Assembly: GCA_024529925.1 (NCBI GenBank)
Contig: JAFEUB010000908.1
Span: 1,240,001 to 1,304,000, forward strand
Direction: 5' to 3'
DNA from: Ophthalmolycus amberensis
Lineage: Eukaryota; Chordata; Actinopteri; Perciformes; Zoarcidae
DNA: 64,000 bases
Part shown: piece by piece, positions 1-13,539 of the stretch
Layout of the letters: the number at the start of each line of letters is the position of its first letter
How positions within the stretch are numbered: position 1 is the stretch's first letter
Position numbers and translations under genes: made by a program
Notes under the pieces: generated by a model
What the model was told of the DNA's origin: nothing
The model's input: only the letters and a program-made list of their open reading frames with translations
Databases searched by the model: none

Positions 1-480
1 TTATGACATTCAGAGTACTAATATAGCATCAGTACTATTTGTTATGTAAATATTGTGCAGTAATTTTTACCTGAGTAGAGAATAAAGTCACTCTCCTTCT
101 GTGTGTGTTGTAATCTGAGTTTCTCTGTTTTTTGTCGATATAGCTACCGTATATGCATGCTTTTAGTGCATGAGAGCGTGCTCCAGCAGCTAGCTCACGA
201 CCCTTAAGGTTGACAAAGTTCTGCTTTTTTAGCCCCATTAGCTGCAAGCCCGCTGGCTCAGCCGTCGCCATGTTGAGAGCTGCGTGGAAGCAATAGACAC
301 AGGTATTTATCAATTTCTATGGAGCATCTTTGAGTTTGTTTTTACGGTTTTAGGTGCCAACGAACCCTTCACAACTACTTCACCCTCATTAAATCTGGCT
401 CGTTCTTGTGGAATAACATATCTTACACACTATATCACCTCTGTGAAATAAGACATTGCACTAATGTAGGTGCTATTAAA
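1..480 (-). repeat. probable old interspersed repeat, family not identified
   Basis: Read on the minus strand this stretch has a short open frame starting at an ATG in good context (AACATGGCGACGG, near 270), followed by about 60 open codons and a splice-donor-like CAGGTAAAAA near 63-73. The wording (start codon next to a GC-richer patch, then ACACACAGAAGGAGAGTG) resembles sequences I associate with repeated DNA in fish genomes, perhaps a non-autonomous DNA transposon or a promoter-bearing repeat. I cannot see terminal repeats, and the left end is cut by the window. It could instead be the 5' exon of an unrelated gene. Confidence 0.3.
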
Positions 481-2999
481 CCATCTTTGCCGTGTCAATT
501 AGCTAACTAGCTTCCTTTAACCCCTCAGAGACCAAACAGGACTTTATCTGACCCCTTGGTTTTACATAATGTCATTTACAATTTACCTCTCACAGGTTGT
601 CCTGAAGAGCGCTACCGAAACAGACAGATATGTCTCATTCCCTCCCCATTTTCCCCCTCTGAAGTCAGGGGCATGCTTTGAACTCAAACACATTCACTTT
701 TTTCTGCCCTGTCGTCCTTTTTCATTTATTTCTCTCCCACTGCCCTCTCTCCATCATTTATAGCCTCATCCCTGTATCCCTGCTAATGATACAGATTTCA
801 CAGGGTGTCAAAGGCATGTCAGAATTAGGCCTCTACATTAATAGTTTGGCCACTGGCACTGTCACATATATCTACTTGGGCAGGTGGATATAGCTGTTGC
901 GGCCATGTATACTGTATATAGAAAGAGGCAGGGAGATGTCCACACGTGGAAGAGATGAGAATGGCACAGCTGACACACCAAATCTCTCCTTGAGGACTAA
1001 AATTGAAATGGTGTGACTGAGTGGCGCTTGTTGAAGATGACATCATTACGGCATCCCCATCTCCACTATATCTCCTGATTCACCCCACCCTGCTCCACCA
1101 TGATTGATTCTCTGCCCAGGGGCTGTAATCCCTGAACCCTACTCCTCTAGTGGACCCTGTCTCTCCTCTCCTCTCTCCACCATACCTTCCCCCAGCATCT
1201 GCCAGTTCCCCACTCTCTGGATGGCATCAGCTACGACAAGAGAATAAATCTGTGAGCGGTCTCCTAGCTTCTGAGGGACGCCTATGACAGCTCTCAATAA
1301 ACTCCCCAAGATTGTTTTTTATTTATTTAATTTTTTATTCCTCCTTCCTTTTTAATCTCCGACAGCAGACATTGGAATCCTACTGTCAGCATAACGTGGG
1401 CATATTAGCAAGGTTGGCCCCACCTGGACCCACCGCTCCCCGACCTGTCCCCTCCCTGTAATTATCCCCAAGCCCCTTTCCCATTAACCTACTCCCTTTG
1501 ATCCCCACACATGCTGATATTATGCAAAACTGCTGAATAGAGAGACTAGGATAGTGCAAAACAGCACACAGTTACCCATGGTTCTGATTTCCTCACTTAT
1601 TCTCCTCTTCTTTTACTCTCTATCTCTCTCTATTTATCTGCTTCTTTGTCATGGATTAAATTAATTTCAAAGGCGTCTGTGAAGATAGAAAAGGGAGGAA
1701 GAAGAGAAGAAGGATAGAGTTGTGGGGAAAGAAAAAATACTAATATTGGACATTTTTGCAAGCCATCTAGGATGAATAAGGGGACTTGAAAAAAGGTGCC
1801 ACAAAATAACTATTTATTTTAGTCCTTCCTTGCATGTATCAAGTAAAATGTCTTCATTAGGTCTGGGACCTAAAAGCAAATATCAGGATCTGCACAATGC
1901 TGAAGGTCTGCAACTGACCTTTCTTTGGTTTTAATCATTGCAACTCGTGACAGCTTAATAAGTTGAAGGTGCTGGGTTGCAGCCTAACTTAATAAGGCCC
2001 ACACCAGAGCCTTGGCCACCTATGATTGCTCCCATAAGTCTTAGCACATCTGGCACTGTGTCCTTGGGTGAGAGATATTTTCCATAACTTTCCTTATGCT
2101 CAGAAGGCGCCATCTCCTTTTATTAAGAATGGGGATGATACAGTGCACAGTGTCTCCACGAGGCAGAGCATGTCCAAGAGGCGTCAGACGTTCATAATGC
2201 CATGCCTTAGTCACTATTATCCTTTCAAACGACAACCACAGTGCAATATAGCTCCAGCGCATCGCTCCATGCAATGTTTAACTTGTTAAATATTCTGATC
2301 ATTTGAGTGTACTTTGTACTGTAAATCACACCAACATATTTACTTCCTCCCTGCTGAAGTATATTGTTAGGTAGAATATATGCCATCCATATTCCATGGT
2401 TTAGTATTTCTATGGATGAATTACCCACCATTTATGATGCACATAAGGTGTACAGTTCTATATGCAGTAAAGTTGGATTTTCATGGAACTGTAGCTTTTC
2501 ACCCTCCGTTCTCGGTCCAAGAAGAAGAAATTAATCCATAGCAATATGAGAACTATTGTTGTTGCAGTAAATTGAGTTGCTAATCCGTTATCTTTTGAAT
2601 TATTTGAGAAAAGTATTGCCTTTTTCCTCAGGATTAACATTTGTTTAGCAGATCAGACAATGTCTGATGAAACAACCTTCAAAAAATATTTTAACAATTT
2701 GCATCGTTCAAGATCATGGAAGTGACACTTTCAAAACTTTAATGTGTGCAGTATATGTGTTAGTGCTCAAAAAATATACTTTACAATATAGCAAAGGAAA
2801 TGGTTTTGAAATGTATTTCTGTTGACCTTTACATGAACTCGCCAATAAAACTCAAGAGTTTGGAAAATGTAGTTAGCCACACTGTCATCTCAAACATCTC
2901 CTTTTGACACCTTGATATCTCATCATCTTATATCCCCTGAAAGCCATACCTTTACACTGCACACTGGCCTTTGAATATGCTGGTACTGAGCAAAACCCC
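481..2999. other. non-coding stretch, no gene seen
   Basis: Mostly unique sequence with short pyrimidine-rich patches (1140-1200, 1600-1640). A unique patch at 1920-2040 contains two TTAATAAG-type words. Small open frames here have no recognisable domain and overlap on both strands. No RNA gene or mobile element is recognised. Confidence 0.6.
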
Positions 3000-3009
3000 A
3001 GTGTACACT

Positions 3010-3240
3010 GGAAAGGCTACAAGCTGAGGTGAGCCGCTATCATTAGCAGCCATATTAATAATGGGGACTGGGACTTGTTTGATTGGACTCTGACACACCA
3101 TCAAAGGCCACATCTGGCCACCCACTCATTGTTCTGAACAGTTGCTCATCCGCCTAACATCTTCATTAGTGTTCTGACCCAAAAGACCAGTCTGTCTAGC
3201 CGCTGACTGCAGAGGCCGTGTGAGTCTTGACAGTCTCCTT
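3010..3240. promoter_or_regulatory. candidate conserved non-coding element
   Basis: A complex, non-repetitive patch with CATTAGCAGCCATATTAATAATGG-like content (TAAT words), TTTGATTGG and several CAGT/CTGACC words. It lacks simple repeats and long open frames. The choice rests on appearance only; conservation was not tested. Confidence 0.2.
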
Positions 3241-4244
3241 GCTGGAGGTCTCAGGTTTTTCAGAATAAGGCACCTATCTCTCTCTGTTGTATACCTGTGG
3301 TTTGATCTCTGCCTTGTGTTAGCAAAGAGGCTAATGTAGTAGTTTGAACCCCTTTCTGCTGGAGATATTTTAATGAACGGCTTTTGTTTGGGGTTCAGGT
3401 TGCCTCTGTGCGATCGCCATGGAAGCTATGCCAAGCCCACGGTTGATTGGGTACCCTTAAAGGTGAGGATGAAAGCCCTTGTGGGAGACACAGGGGGTTG
3501 AAAAGGGTTGCTGTAGAAGGGGAGGAGATGAAGAGGTGGTATGGAGACAGCATGGAGGCATTAAAAGCAGGCCCTTGCTCTTTTAAATCCACCCATAACA
3601 GAGACAGTAGAAATTTAAATGTAAATTGCCTATTAGATTTTACATGTAAAGCATCTCTATCCTCCTTTGTGGCTGTGACATCCGTTCACTTCCCATGAAT
3701 ATAACAATGAGTCAATTATGTGCAATGGAGCCAATGTACTAATATTCTGAAATTGCTTGTTCATTTCAGATATATTGAACAGGTGGAGGATAAAGGCTGC
3801 CACACAAAAACAAAGTTTGAAATATATGGACCACATATGTCCAATGTATGTCATCAGCAGAAGAAATAATTAGGCAGCTCCTCAGTATATTTACACATTA
3901 AAACATGTATTTCATGTATTGTGTATTATCTCTAATAAGTTAAATCAACAGTGTGAAATAGTGCTTTATTTCTCTGCTGTATATCTTATTACATTATATT
4001 TTAGAATACTTTAAGTGTAGTACTATTTTAATATATTTGTACATTAAATTCAATGAAGCAGCCCACATAGTTTGTATGTACTAACGGAGATTTATTTGTC
4101 ACACAGCTCACACATTATACGTATGATTTGGGATTACCATGATGTAGTGCTTTAGCATACTTTTTACTCATTTCACCCTTTGATCCTCATTTATCATGAC
4201 AACTCAACTTAGGAATACATTTTTGTATTTGTTCTATACTCCCC

Positions 4245-4580
4245 TTGTTCTCTGTCTCTGTTCTATCCTGCTTTTTTTCCCTTTGTGGTGAGGACCAAAT
4301 TGAAAGAGTGAGGCGTCAGTTTAAAGGGCAGACCCGGGTCCCTGCCTCCAGGGCTTTTACATCAGCGCTGACAGAAAGCCGTGTGAACCGTTGGGAAATG
4401 TTTCATCGGTCACGACACATTATGCAGCCGAGTGAGAGCCACATTAAACTTTTCACTTACTCCATCATTGCTTCACTTTTATTGTCCAGCACGCCTGCCG
4501 ACAAATCCGCAACCACGGGTCCACTGGAGAGTTTAACAGCTCAGAATGTTTCCTTCAATTATTGTATTCCTTGGGTCTGA
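4245..4580 (+). promoter_or_regulatory. candidate conserved non-coding element with a 111-codon open frame
   Basis: Balanced, unique sequence that happens to be open for 111 codons on the plus strand, from an ATG in weak context to TGA. The translation starts with a hydrophobic stretch (residues 1-14), then a charged region, and shows no domain I recognise. The segment has homeodomain-like words such as ACATTAAAC and CAATTATTG towards its 3' side. A non-coding element is more likely than a gene, but an unknown exon cannot be excluded. Confidence 0.2.
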
Positions 4581-5765
4581 AATATGAAAATAAATATTGC
4601 TGTGTTCCTGTGGTTAAGACACGTACACGGATAGTTTATGCAGCCTCTGGGACTGTTACCCCTCATTGCATTTGATGAGAAAAAACAAACATCTGATTGA
4701 TTAACAAGATGCTTTTCATGAAACTGAACATTGTGTCAACAGTTCATATGACATGCACATTCAAACCCCAGTTGTACTGATTTAGTGAATGATATCTCTA
4801 CAGCCAGCTTCTACGAGTATAATGCAAAAATGCACAAATATGCAGTTGTGAAAAGAAATCCAAAACTTCTTTATCATGCAACATTGTAAAACAAGATAAT
4901 CAGATTTGCTTTAAAAAAATTACTTTTTATGATCATAAAACATCCTGATTTGATGTTGTAGTGAAAACTTGCTGGAGATATAGCCAAGGACTTGTGAGAT
5001 CCCCATTGTTTCACAACCTGTTTGCTGGGAGGAATGGAGAGGACGGTGAGAATGAATTGCAAGGCTGTGGAAGTCAGTTTGGGATTGAATCATTTGGATT
5101 TGGCTGTGGAACCGATGGATTTAATACTGACTAGGGGATGTAGGTCTGACTGCAGATGTGAGCATCCCCGGTGCCCGCTGGATTGGTCACCCCACGAGGA
5201 TGGCAGTGCTGTGGTGCTTATGGTCGGCACCATAAACCATTACTGGAGCACATGCATGACAAGGATTTTCATCAGGATTATATATGTATGGAGCCACCAT
5301 ACTTAATCTTGTGAGAAAAGATACAGACACACAGGCAGACACCAGGATAAATACTATTCTTACATGTCTGCTTCAAATTATCGTTCCATTTTTGTGTTAA
5401 GATTTTTAAAGGTATGAACAAATTGTATTAATTGTTTTCAAAAAAAGGCAACAGACATGTTTTCAGAAACAGGGACCTGGCAGAATTTTTATTCTTTTTA
5501 GGTACATCACTGCATTTGTGTGTGTGTGCTGTACTTTCAATACAGCAGAATCAGTTGTATTTCAACGTGTCAGCATGCAACACAGTACAGGAATACCTCC
5601 CAGACCAAGTGGAGATGGCTAGCTTTGGCAGTCAGCCTAAACCATCCTTGATCATGCCATCAGCCACTTTGTTACGTGTAAAACCCACGACGGGCATTAT
5701 ATTTGATATAAATCAGAATTTTTCTCTTGGCTTTCAAGGGTAAAATGTTCACAGGGGTCAGCCAA

Positions 5766-5850
5766 GGGACATAGAGAGAGATACTGAGTGTGAGAGAGAG
5801 GGAGAAAGAGAGAGCAGAGAAAAGTGGAAGAGAGGGAGATTAGGGGGAAA
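5766..5850 (+). repeat. GA-rich purine tract
   Basis: A degenerate run of GA, GGA and GAAA units on the plus strand, interrupted by a few pyrimidines. It looks like a decayed GA microsatellite. Confidence 0.7.
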
Positions 5851-7908
5851 ATAAATGTAACACGGACAAGAGAGCTTTATTAATAGGATTATGGGCTCAT
5901 AGATTTCGATATATCATTGGTTCGAAAAGGGAGTGAAAATGTCAGGGAAGACAGAAAAGAAGGTGAGAGGAGAACAAGAATTTGTGAAGAGCAATTTATT
6001 GAATCCGTATCACTAGGAGGTGAGAATGTGATTTGGCCAAAAAAAAAATGTTTTCATACAGCAGAATTGGGTTGACATGCGGCAATTAACTTTTTTACAA
6101 AAGACATGCAGAAAGAAAGGATGATAACCACGACACATCAAAATGTATTAGTTATTTTGTGGTTGTCTCGCAGGGCTATATACGAAATCACTTTAATCTC
6201 TGAACCTGCTATTGCTTGTATGCTACTTCATAAAATTATGTTTATTGACGCGATATAGCCAGTGCCAAGCTGTGACGATTCACTAAAACAAAACAATAAA
6301 AGAGGTCGCCACCTTCAATGGGAGGAGCAGCATTTGCTTGTTACTAAACACAGCAGTTAACCTCTTGCACACATTAGCAGGGCCCAGTGTTAAATCTTAT
6401 TTCTATTACTTTTCCACTCCCTTTATGATAGCTATAGCACTCTCAAAAAAATTGATATTGCTATTTTGTAATGACCTTCTTCTTGGTTCATTAAGCACAA
6501 ACATAGACTCAGTGTTGAGAATATCTACGCCATTACTGAATGACAGACTGCTTTTCAAAATAATGCAAAGGAAACAATTGCTTGCTTTCCAATTATTTAT
6601 TACTTATATTTACACAATTTCAGAGCCACCTCCGCCTACACATTTACAGTACAATATTTCCAATTTTGTCTGCAGAGGAAAACAAAGAAACTAAGAATGA
6701 CAAGCAATACATTGTGTCAGTGATTATCAGTGGGCTTTACAGGACAACTGGCACATTTAGATAAAATGGTAAGAAAAAACAACAACAGGTATTTCATAAA
6801 TTATGGTTATAAACAGATACACACACCTACACAATCTGTCAGAGAGAAAGAAAACCCACACACATTTACAAGCAATCTGTATGTTGTGTGGCTTCAAATG
6901 TGGATCTACACTGTGGGAGAACGCACCCTACAAACCGTGTGCTGTTATTTTCAGTTTGTACGATTGTCTCTTGTTTTTAGCTCGAGGAGGTTGACGATCT
7001 CTTTCTGAAGTTAGTTGCTGGTTCTGTTTTACTTTCAGAATTGCAGCATGCCAACAATCCTTAAACATCAATAATCCTGCAGTAGCTCTGTGTTGTCACT
7101 GGTTTTCCTCTAGCTGCTCACACGGCAAAGCCTTTATGTTTCTTCATATAAGAATTTAGTTACAGTTGTCTGCAGTCATTTATTATCTCAGTGTCATATT
7201 ATATTTCCCACAGCAGAGACCAGTGGATATGTGTTCAACAGCTTTCTTGCCCTCTCTAGTGTGATTTGGAATTGTTCCAAAGACTCTTAACATAGTCAAG
7301 TACAACTTTCTGAGGCGGCTGTTAAGACGGATTGCTTTCAAAACCATTTCAAACAGGAGGAATCACTCCAACATGTTTCACTGTAGCTGACTTGAGTTCT
7401 AATAGCAAGACACAATCTATTTCAAGCACAGAGACAGGAAATCAGCTATCGTTAAGTGCACATCTTTTCTACTGGGTGAGGGGGTGGAGAAATGTTGAGG
7501 TTTTAAATGGCTCATTTTGATGAGCTTTGACAGTAATGCAGCCACATTGGCAAATGTAGCAGATTTCTATGACACCCATGTCATAGGGCTGTGGTTATGC
7601 TTCTGCTCGATCATTAGAGGCGACTTCTAAGAGAGACAAGTGAGAATGAGTAATGGTGCTGAAGCGAGCTTGTATAAACATGTCAGGGAGCAGAAAAGTT
7701 CTCATGTCATCTAGGTATTTTACACTCAAAGAGTGACAAACTAAATAGCTAAAATCCACTGGGCTAAAAATCTCCACGCTTTACCACATTACAGTATTGG
7801 CTTCTAATGCCTTAAGAATGTGACAATCGCATTTTGAAGCGTTTTTACATATCCTTTCTCAAGCAGCCACCTTGTTAGCCAACTATATGTTTGTTTTTCC
7901 TTCCGCTT

Positions 7909-7921
7909 CCCCCCCCCCCCC
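7909..7921 (+). repeat. C13 homopolymer
   Basis: Thirteen consecutive C bases follow a pyrimidine-rich stretch (TTTTCCTTCCGCTT). One of several long C or G runs in the window. Confidence 0.9.
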
Positions 7922-9262
7922 TGCGTTTCTCTGCAGGCACGGCTTTGGAAGTGGTGATGAATGAGTGGAGGTTGACTCATTATTAAAGGTGGGAGATGAT
8001 TAATAAGGACCATGTGTGTTTTCCTCTATAGTGTAAATAAAATATATCATTCACGTAATGCAGTGCTGTGCTCGGACAGTGATTTATGGTGTGTTAAAAT
8101 GCACAGAGAGCCAAAGGCTGAAGCCCTCTCAGATACACAGCCATGACAGTGCCCTACCCCACCACTTTAACATGGCTTAGAGATCTCACACTCCTACTCT
8201 CGCTATCGCTCTCTGCTTCCTTATCTCGATTTCCGCCATGCTGGATTTATTTGTCTCAGACTTTCAGGAGAGTTCCCAAGATTGTTCTGAGGTCATTCAG
8301 AACTAATGATTTAAAATGGGACCTCGAAAACCTTTTGTGTCAGAGTGTAGCCAAATTACATTTGTGCATTTTTGTCATGGATGACATTTCAAATAGTAAA
8401 TTCTGAATATTTGTGAATGTTTTTTTTGTTGTTGAGAAGAGTAAGAGAATAAAATGTGTGCGTTATGTACATAAATACAGGACAGGGTAATGTGCACCAG
8501 ATTTAGAGGGCATGTACTATGAGGAATCCTCTGCTTTAAAGGGGACCCACTACTCATCCTTGATGTCCAGAAAAAGACACATTGGATATGCCAGTCTCTT
8601 TGGCAGGTGGCCACCACTCCACAGCCAAAGTATTGATTCACTTTAGACCTCACCTTATTTCTCAACTTCAAATCCTGATAGAGTGTCTCTGTTCGAGGGT
8701 AGACTCCCAACAAGACACATCTTACATGGATTATCTCCTCATCAATCTTAGTGTCTGTTTGTGAGCTGCACAATTAGGAGGAATAGCTTTTCACCACTTT
8801 TAGTTTGGCTGTAACATCACATACTGTAAGATGCATTTATGAAATTTAACATGTGAGACTCAACTGTTCAGTGCATCACAATTGTGCAGTCTTTGTGTGA
8901 CTATGAGGCAGGAGGAAATTTAAACAAAGCAGTCATTCAGGCAGACCCGTGTAAAATATGCTGTGTAGTCAACCGCTCCTTTTCTCTAGTTTTGATAACT
9001 CTGGTTTCACTTAACATTTTGGTATTCCTGGTTTATAATATTTCCCCAACTTTTAAGGCAGTAACATTGTCCTCTACTTCAACCGTGTTACTGAGCGGCA
9101 TCCATCGTTTTGCCTGTAACAAGACAGAAAAGCAGATGGTTGTATGCTGGTTTTACAGCTGTGAATAATCCTCCCACAAAGTTGTGGAGAGAATAAGGAG
9201 CTTGCAGAGAATGGGTTGGTTTCCACGCTTGTTTGTTTTTTTAAACCTTCTAAACTTTACTT

Positions 9263-9272
9263 CCCCTGGTGG
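9263..9272 (-). promoter_or_regulatory. possible CTCF site
   Basis: The plus strand reads CCCCTGGTGG, so the minus strand reads CCACCAGGGG, matching the first ten bases of the CTCF core. The last core bases (AAG in place of GCG) do not fit. A ten-base match can occur by chance in 64 kb. Confidence 0.25.
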
Positions 9273-9640
9273 GGATTACCTCGCGTCTATTTCCTTAATA
9301 CATTCCCAGTATATTTCTTAAAAGGGTGCCACTGTTTGTTGTCTTTATTCAGCCATTTTCACAATGTACGCTGAAAGTGGAATAAATGTGTGTATTTAAT
9401 TACAACTATTTCTTACAGAGGCCGTAAAACATATGCTTCTTTAGCTGTGTTTCAATTGACTGGAACCTAAGATATCTGGAAATTCTATTCCATAAATGTA
9501 TGTGTCTTTTAGTGTGCGTGGGAACTTGTGCATGCAGAGTATGTGCATAAACACAGAACATGTGTATGAAGATGTGTGTTTTTGACATAAGAAAAAAAAG
9601 ACAATGGAACTTTGAGTAGTCCCATGATTCAGTATCCTGC

Positions 9641-10400
9641 TCAATCCCCATGGTTCCTGACCTGGGGGAAGGATCTGTCTGCCTTTTGGCAGGCTCCTTA
9701 ACCGCTGCCCTCCCTCACCGCAGTTATCATCACTTCATCTCAAATCGGAAAATAGGGGCACCGATGGAGGCTTGCGGCTCACTGAGGCTGTTTTTGGGTT
9801 ACAGCTATTTCTCCGCATTTCTTTTTAAGTCAGGCCCTTCCAGGCCCACTGGTGGCAGCTGCATATTCCGCTTTTCACTGGGGGCATGCCCTGGTTTCAT
9901 GTGTGCTGTTGTGGCAGGAGTGAGGGGGGGAGAGAGAGGGGAAGCGGTAGAGAAAGATGGAGGAGGGAAATAGAAACACTCCCGTTGCGCCACTGTGCCC
10001 CAACCTCAGCCAGGGTGACACACTTACCAGCCAACATCCTGCCACCTTGCCCTGACGCCGCAGGAAAGCCGCACTCTGCCTCTGAATGGGGGCACTGGGT
10101 GCAGAGGGAACCTGTTGGAGAAGACTCCTCAATCAGGCTGCCGGGGAGACTGATGTTAATGTGCTGTCTCCAGGTCTTAAAGTATTGAGTTGGAGCCGCA
10201 GAGTCTTGCAGAGTGAGGCTACAAGGCAGCGGCTCCCTCATATCCTTTGTTTACACAGCCAGTGGAGTGGGACTACTTTACCTGGACCCACTGAGTTCGC
10301 TCACACAAATCCTCCAATATGTATAAGTGAACATAAGGAGCTTAGCCCAGAGAAGGCAATTCAGTCTGCTCTCCCGTCCGTCCGCTGGAAATGACATATT
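9641..10400. other. unique, relatively GC-rich non-coding stretch
   Basis: GC content is higher than in the flanks, and overlapping open frames of about 60-115 codons occur on both strands, a usual effect of higher GC. None has a recognisable domain or consistent splice signals. The part at 9650-9900 is complex and could be a regulatory element. Confidence 0.45.
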
Positions 10401-10779
10401 AGAGATGTTAAACAGTCTGGTGTGGGTATTACAACTAAAGAAGCATTTTGGGTAGAGTTATGTACAAAGAGTTATTACTACAAGCAGCCATGATATAAGC
10501 TCAGGCTTAGGCTTAAGTTCAAGTATTAACTACATCTAATATGCTCAAGTGGAATTGACAACATACAAAAACATACATTGGTTGCCAGTCTTTAGAAATA
10601 TATATAATCTCTAGACTTAATTTGGTAATGTATGAGATGAGTGACAGTGGTATATTTGTATTTTAGACCAGATCAAACAGCTCTGTACTCACCCGATGAT
10701 GGTCCTCCCCCTGCCCCAATGTCGCTCCTCCTTTTACCAAAACTGGTACCCAAATAACACAGAGGCACAGTAAGAGCCA

Positions 10780-10935
10780 TGCAAGCTAATACACAGCATT
10801 TCCATGGAGTGGGTGTAACTGATACCAATCCCGGTGGGGCAATTACAGGAAATTAATTACCAGGCATTCCTGTATTAATGGTTGATTCCAAAATAAAGCA
10901 AGCAAATTTATTCATTATGACACTGGAAATTCAAT
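10780..10935. promoter_or_regulatory. candidate homeodomain-rich regulatory element
   Basis: Unique sequence with CAATTACA at about 10840, TTAATTAC at 10853-10860, ATTAATGG near 10874 and ATTCATTATG near 10910. Several TAAT cores within 80 bases are a common feature of developmental enhancers. There is no simple repeat and no coding frame. Confidence 0.25.
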
Positions 10936-13530
10936 TCAATGAGGATTATGAAAAGCTATTTGCTAAACAAAATGGAGGGGAGGAAGGGGAACTGAAGTAT
11001 GGGTTAAAAAAAGGAAACATGAACAATCATTGGAAATGTGGTAATTAGTGGATGATAATCCCAGTGCTTGCAGTGTGCTTCCCCAACCATAATTGTAGGT
11101 ATTTGACTGCAGTTCTACAGCCATTTCCCAGTATCTGCTCAGGTTTCCCTTCCTGTTTACCCTTTACTGGAATCTCCTATCGCCAGAAAAGGAGTGGAAT
11201 CTCTGCAGAGAAAGAGGATGATGAGGAGGTGGGCCAGGGGCCTACGGTTGAGAAGAGAAAATGGATGGAATTGTCAGAGAGAAAAAGAGTAGGGAGACAT
11301 GGGGTGACAACAAGAGTTGTGTTAGGGAGTGACGTGTGGTGGTGGGAAGTAAAGAGAGAAAGAGAGAAAGAGAGAGCGAGTGTATGCTCTCTTGACAGCC
11401 TGAGAAACCTTGAGGTGCCATCTGGCATGAGGGGGCCAAAGGACAGGGCTCACCGACCTTTGACCCAGATCCCCCTTTTTGAAAACATCCCGGTGCTGCA
11501 GATTTATGGGCTGCCGAGGAACAATAACTGTCAGAGACCAGAGGCGGAGGCAGGCAGTGTTCCACTATCTTCAGGTGGCTAGAGACTGGAAATGAGTCCA
11601 AGCACGGATGTCCAGGATGTGGTGTCTCACTTGTGAGTCTGACCTCACAGCAGCTCAGACAACACAGAGCAAGAGAGGAGGGTATTACACATTCCTCCTG
11701 CATACGTGTACTGGAGTTGTAGAGGAGATTTTTCGTATTTTTTTTTGTTCTGCCTTTTTTGTTTCTTGACAGAGGGCTCATTCAGTAAAAGTGTAAGTGA
11801 TGATGTTAAGACAGTCTCTTAACCTCAGTCACTTTTTTGCTTTTTGGCAACTCTTGTTTAAGGTGAACAAATTCATTACCAGAGGACAGGGGTGAGGGTT
11901 ATGTCAAAGGCCGCGAGTTAGGGGGCACAGTTGAGCCTAGTTTGTTTGTACAGAGAGAATAGGAGAGGGTGCTGTGTGGAGCCGGGGGCTGTGATTGACT
12001 CGTAAAGGAAAAGAAGAAATTAAATAATTGTGTGTGATATTAGTAGAAAATTACTCCGCTCAACTGATTAGTTTGTCTTTTTGTACATTCAGGGCTGTTT
12101 TTGTCTCCGTAAAAACTTTTCTGTTTCCACTCAACTCAGCAGCAGCATTACAACAATAACGGCAACTGCTTTGAGACCACTGTGATGAGGATCAATACTG
12201 TGTCAGGACACCCTGTGGCAAAGCAAGCCAAACAACAAATGTACCAGTCCCCCAATCACACATCTACCACACACAAGCACATACACATGCTCACAAACAA
12301 ACACCAATTTACTCAGCTTCAGAGAAATAAAAACTACCTTAGAAAAAAAGAAGAAGATAATGAAGAATACCACACTCATGACAGCCAGACAATCAGTCAA
12401 TCACCGTCTCATTTGATTTGTGCAATGGAGACCAATAAATCGCTTCCATTCCATTTCATTAGTCACTAAATTTTGGTCCTCTTCTTCTCTCTTTTTTTGC
12501 GTCTTAAGAGGGGGATGGGCAAGTCTATACATGGGCCCAGGCCTGAAAATACTTTTGTCTTATTTTCTCCTGGTGTCATTTGCAGGGTGCCACTGGTGAA
12601 GGCCCTCTCAGACACAGACAGGCTATCTAATAGCTAGTTAGCATTCACAGCAACCATGCTAGCACCAGCAGACAAGTCTGCCATTGGGGCCAGTGTAGGA
12701 CTAGTCTTCTTAGACAAGCTCTATTGGTGTGGCCAAGCAGGCTTAATCCACTAAATGTGTGAAACATGTTTTTTTTATTTCTCTCTCCCAGGCTCACTTA
12801 ATTTACCTTTCTCACACACCTAAAAACTAAATTATTAGGTTTTAGGAATATCTACCTGTTGTGTCGACGCAAAAAGACAAGGAGCAAGACGCCCCTTTTC
12901 AGTTGTGTTGATTTTATCATAAATAAAAGTGCATTTAGTGAGCACAGTCACTAGAATCAAAAAACACAGGACATGATGTTTGTCTGTCCTTTGTGCCATG
13001 GTGGTGAGCACTTCCAGGAAATTAACCTTGTTTTGAGTGGTTGACGATCGACAAGTGGGGGTTTTCCAGCTTGTGTGGGGTGTATCTTGGTTTGGTTTAG
13101 GTTGTAGAATTTTGGGACAGTTGGGCCCAGAACACATCATCAAATGTGAATTAATCAAATAGTCTTAACGCTGGACTTCAGAACTTTTGTCTCTCCCTTC
13201 TGGCAGAGAGAGTAATTACACGAATACTGACGCAAGCTCGCTGCATCTTCCTCATCACCAGGGGTGTTTGTCCTCGCAGTCAATCACTTTCTTTTATTTA
13301 ATGTGATCCTTCTTTTGAACTAACCCTTACCCTTTTATTTGGAGCATCCAATCCAAAAACCTTTCTTGAACGATTCTTGGGATTTCCGTCTATAGCTTCT
13401 GCCATACTTCTAGCTGCTGCTCCGTCGCTATGGTCTCTCCCCTCTTCCTGCCCTCTTTAGCTCTGGCTAGTTGATGTAAAACTCTTTACCGGTGCGCCAT
13501 CAGACACCACAACTCTGGTATGCTGGAAAA
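10936..13530. other. non-coding stretch, no gene seen
   Basis: Contains a 176-codon plus-strand open frame at 11052-11582 and a 179-codon minus-strand frame at 11242-11781 that overlap around a GA-rich tract; both translations are low-complexity in the middle and lack any domain. The rest is unique DNA with short A- and T-runs. Confidence 0.55.
11343..11378 (+). repeat. GA microsatellite
   Basis: Imperfect GAGAAA/GAGA units. It explains the Arg/Glu-rich section of the overlapping open frame. Confidence 0.8.
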
Positions 13531-13539
13531 TACAAAGAG

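Larger units (their letters stand above)
4581..9640. other. non-coding stretch, no gene seen
   Basis: Unique AT-rich DNA with a GA-rich patch at 5766-5850, a 13-base C run at 7909-7921 and a small perfect hairpin at 7567-7586. Short open frames are scattered on both strands without recognisable products. A CTCF-like word sits at 9263-9272. Confidence 0.6.

Noticed and set aside
5900..5945. GGTTCGAA word resembling a tRNA T-loop
   Set aside because: No matching stem, anticodon arm or A-box is found at the right distance.
11052..11781. Open frames of 176 codons (plus) and 179 codons (minus) overlapping each other
   Set aside because: Both pass through a GA/CT-rich tract, have no domain and lack consistent splice or start signals.
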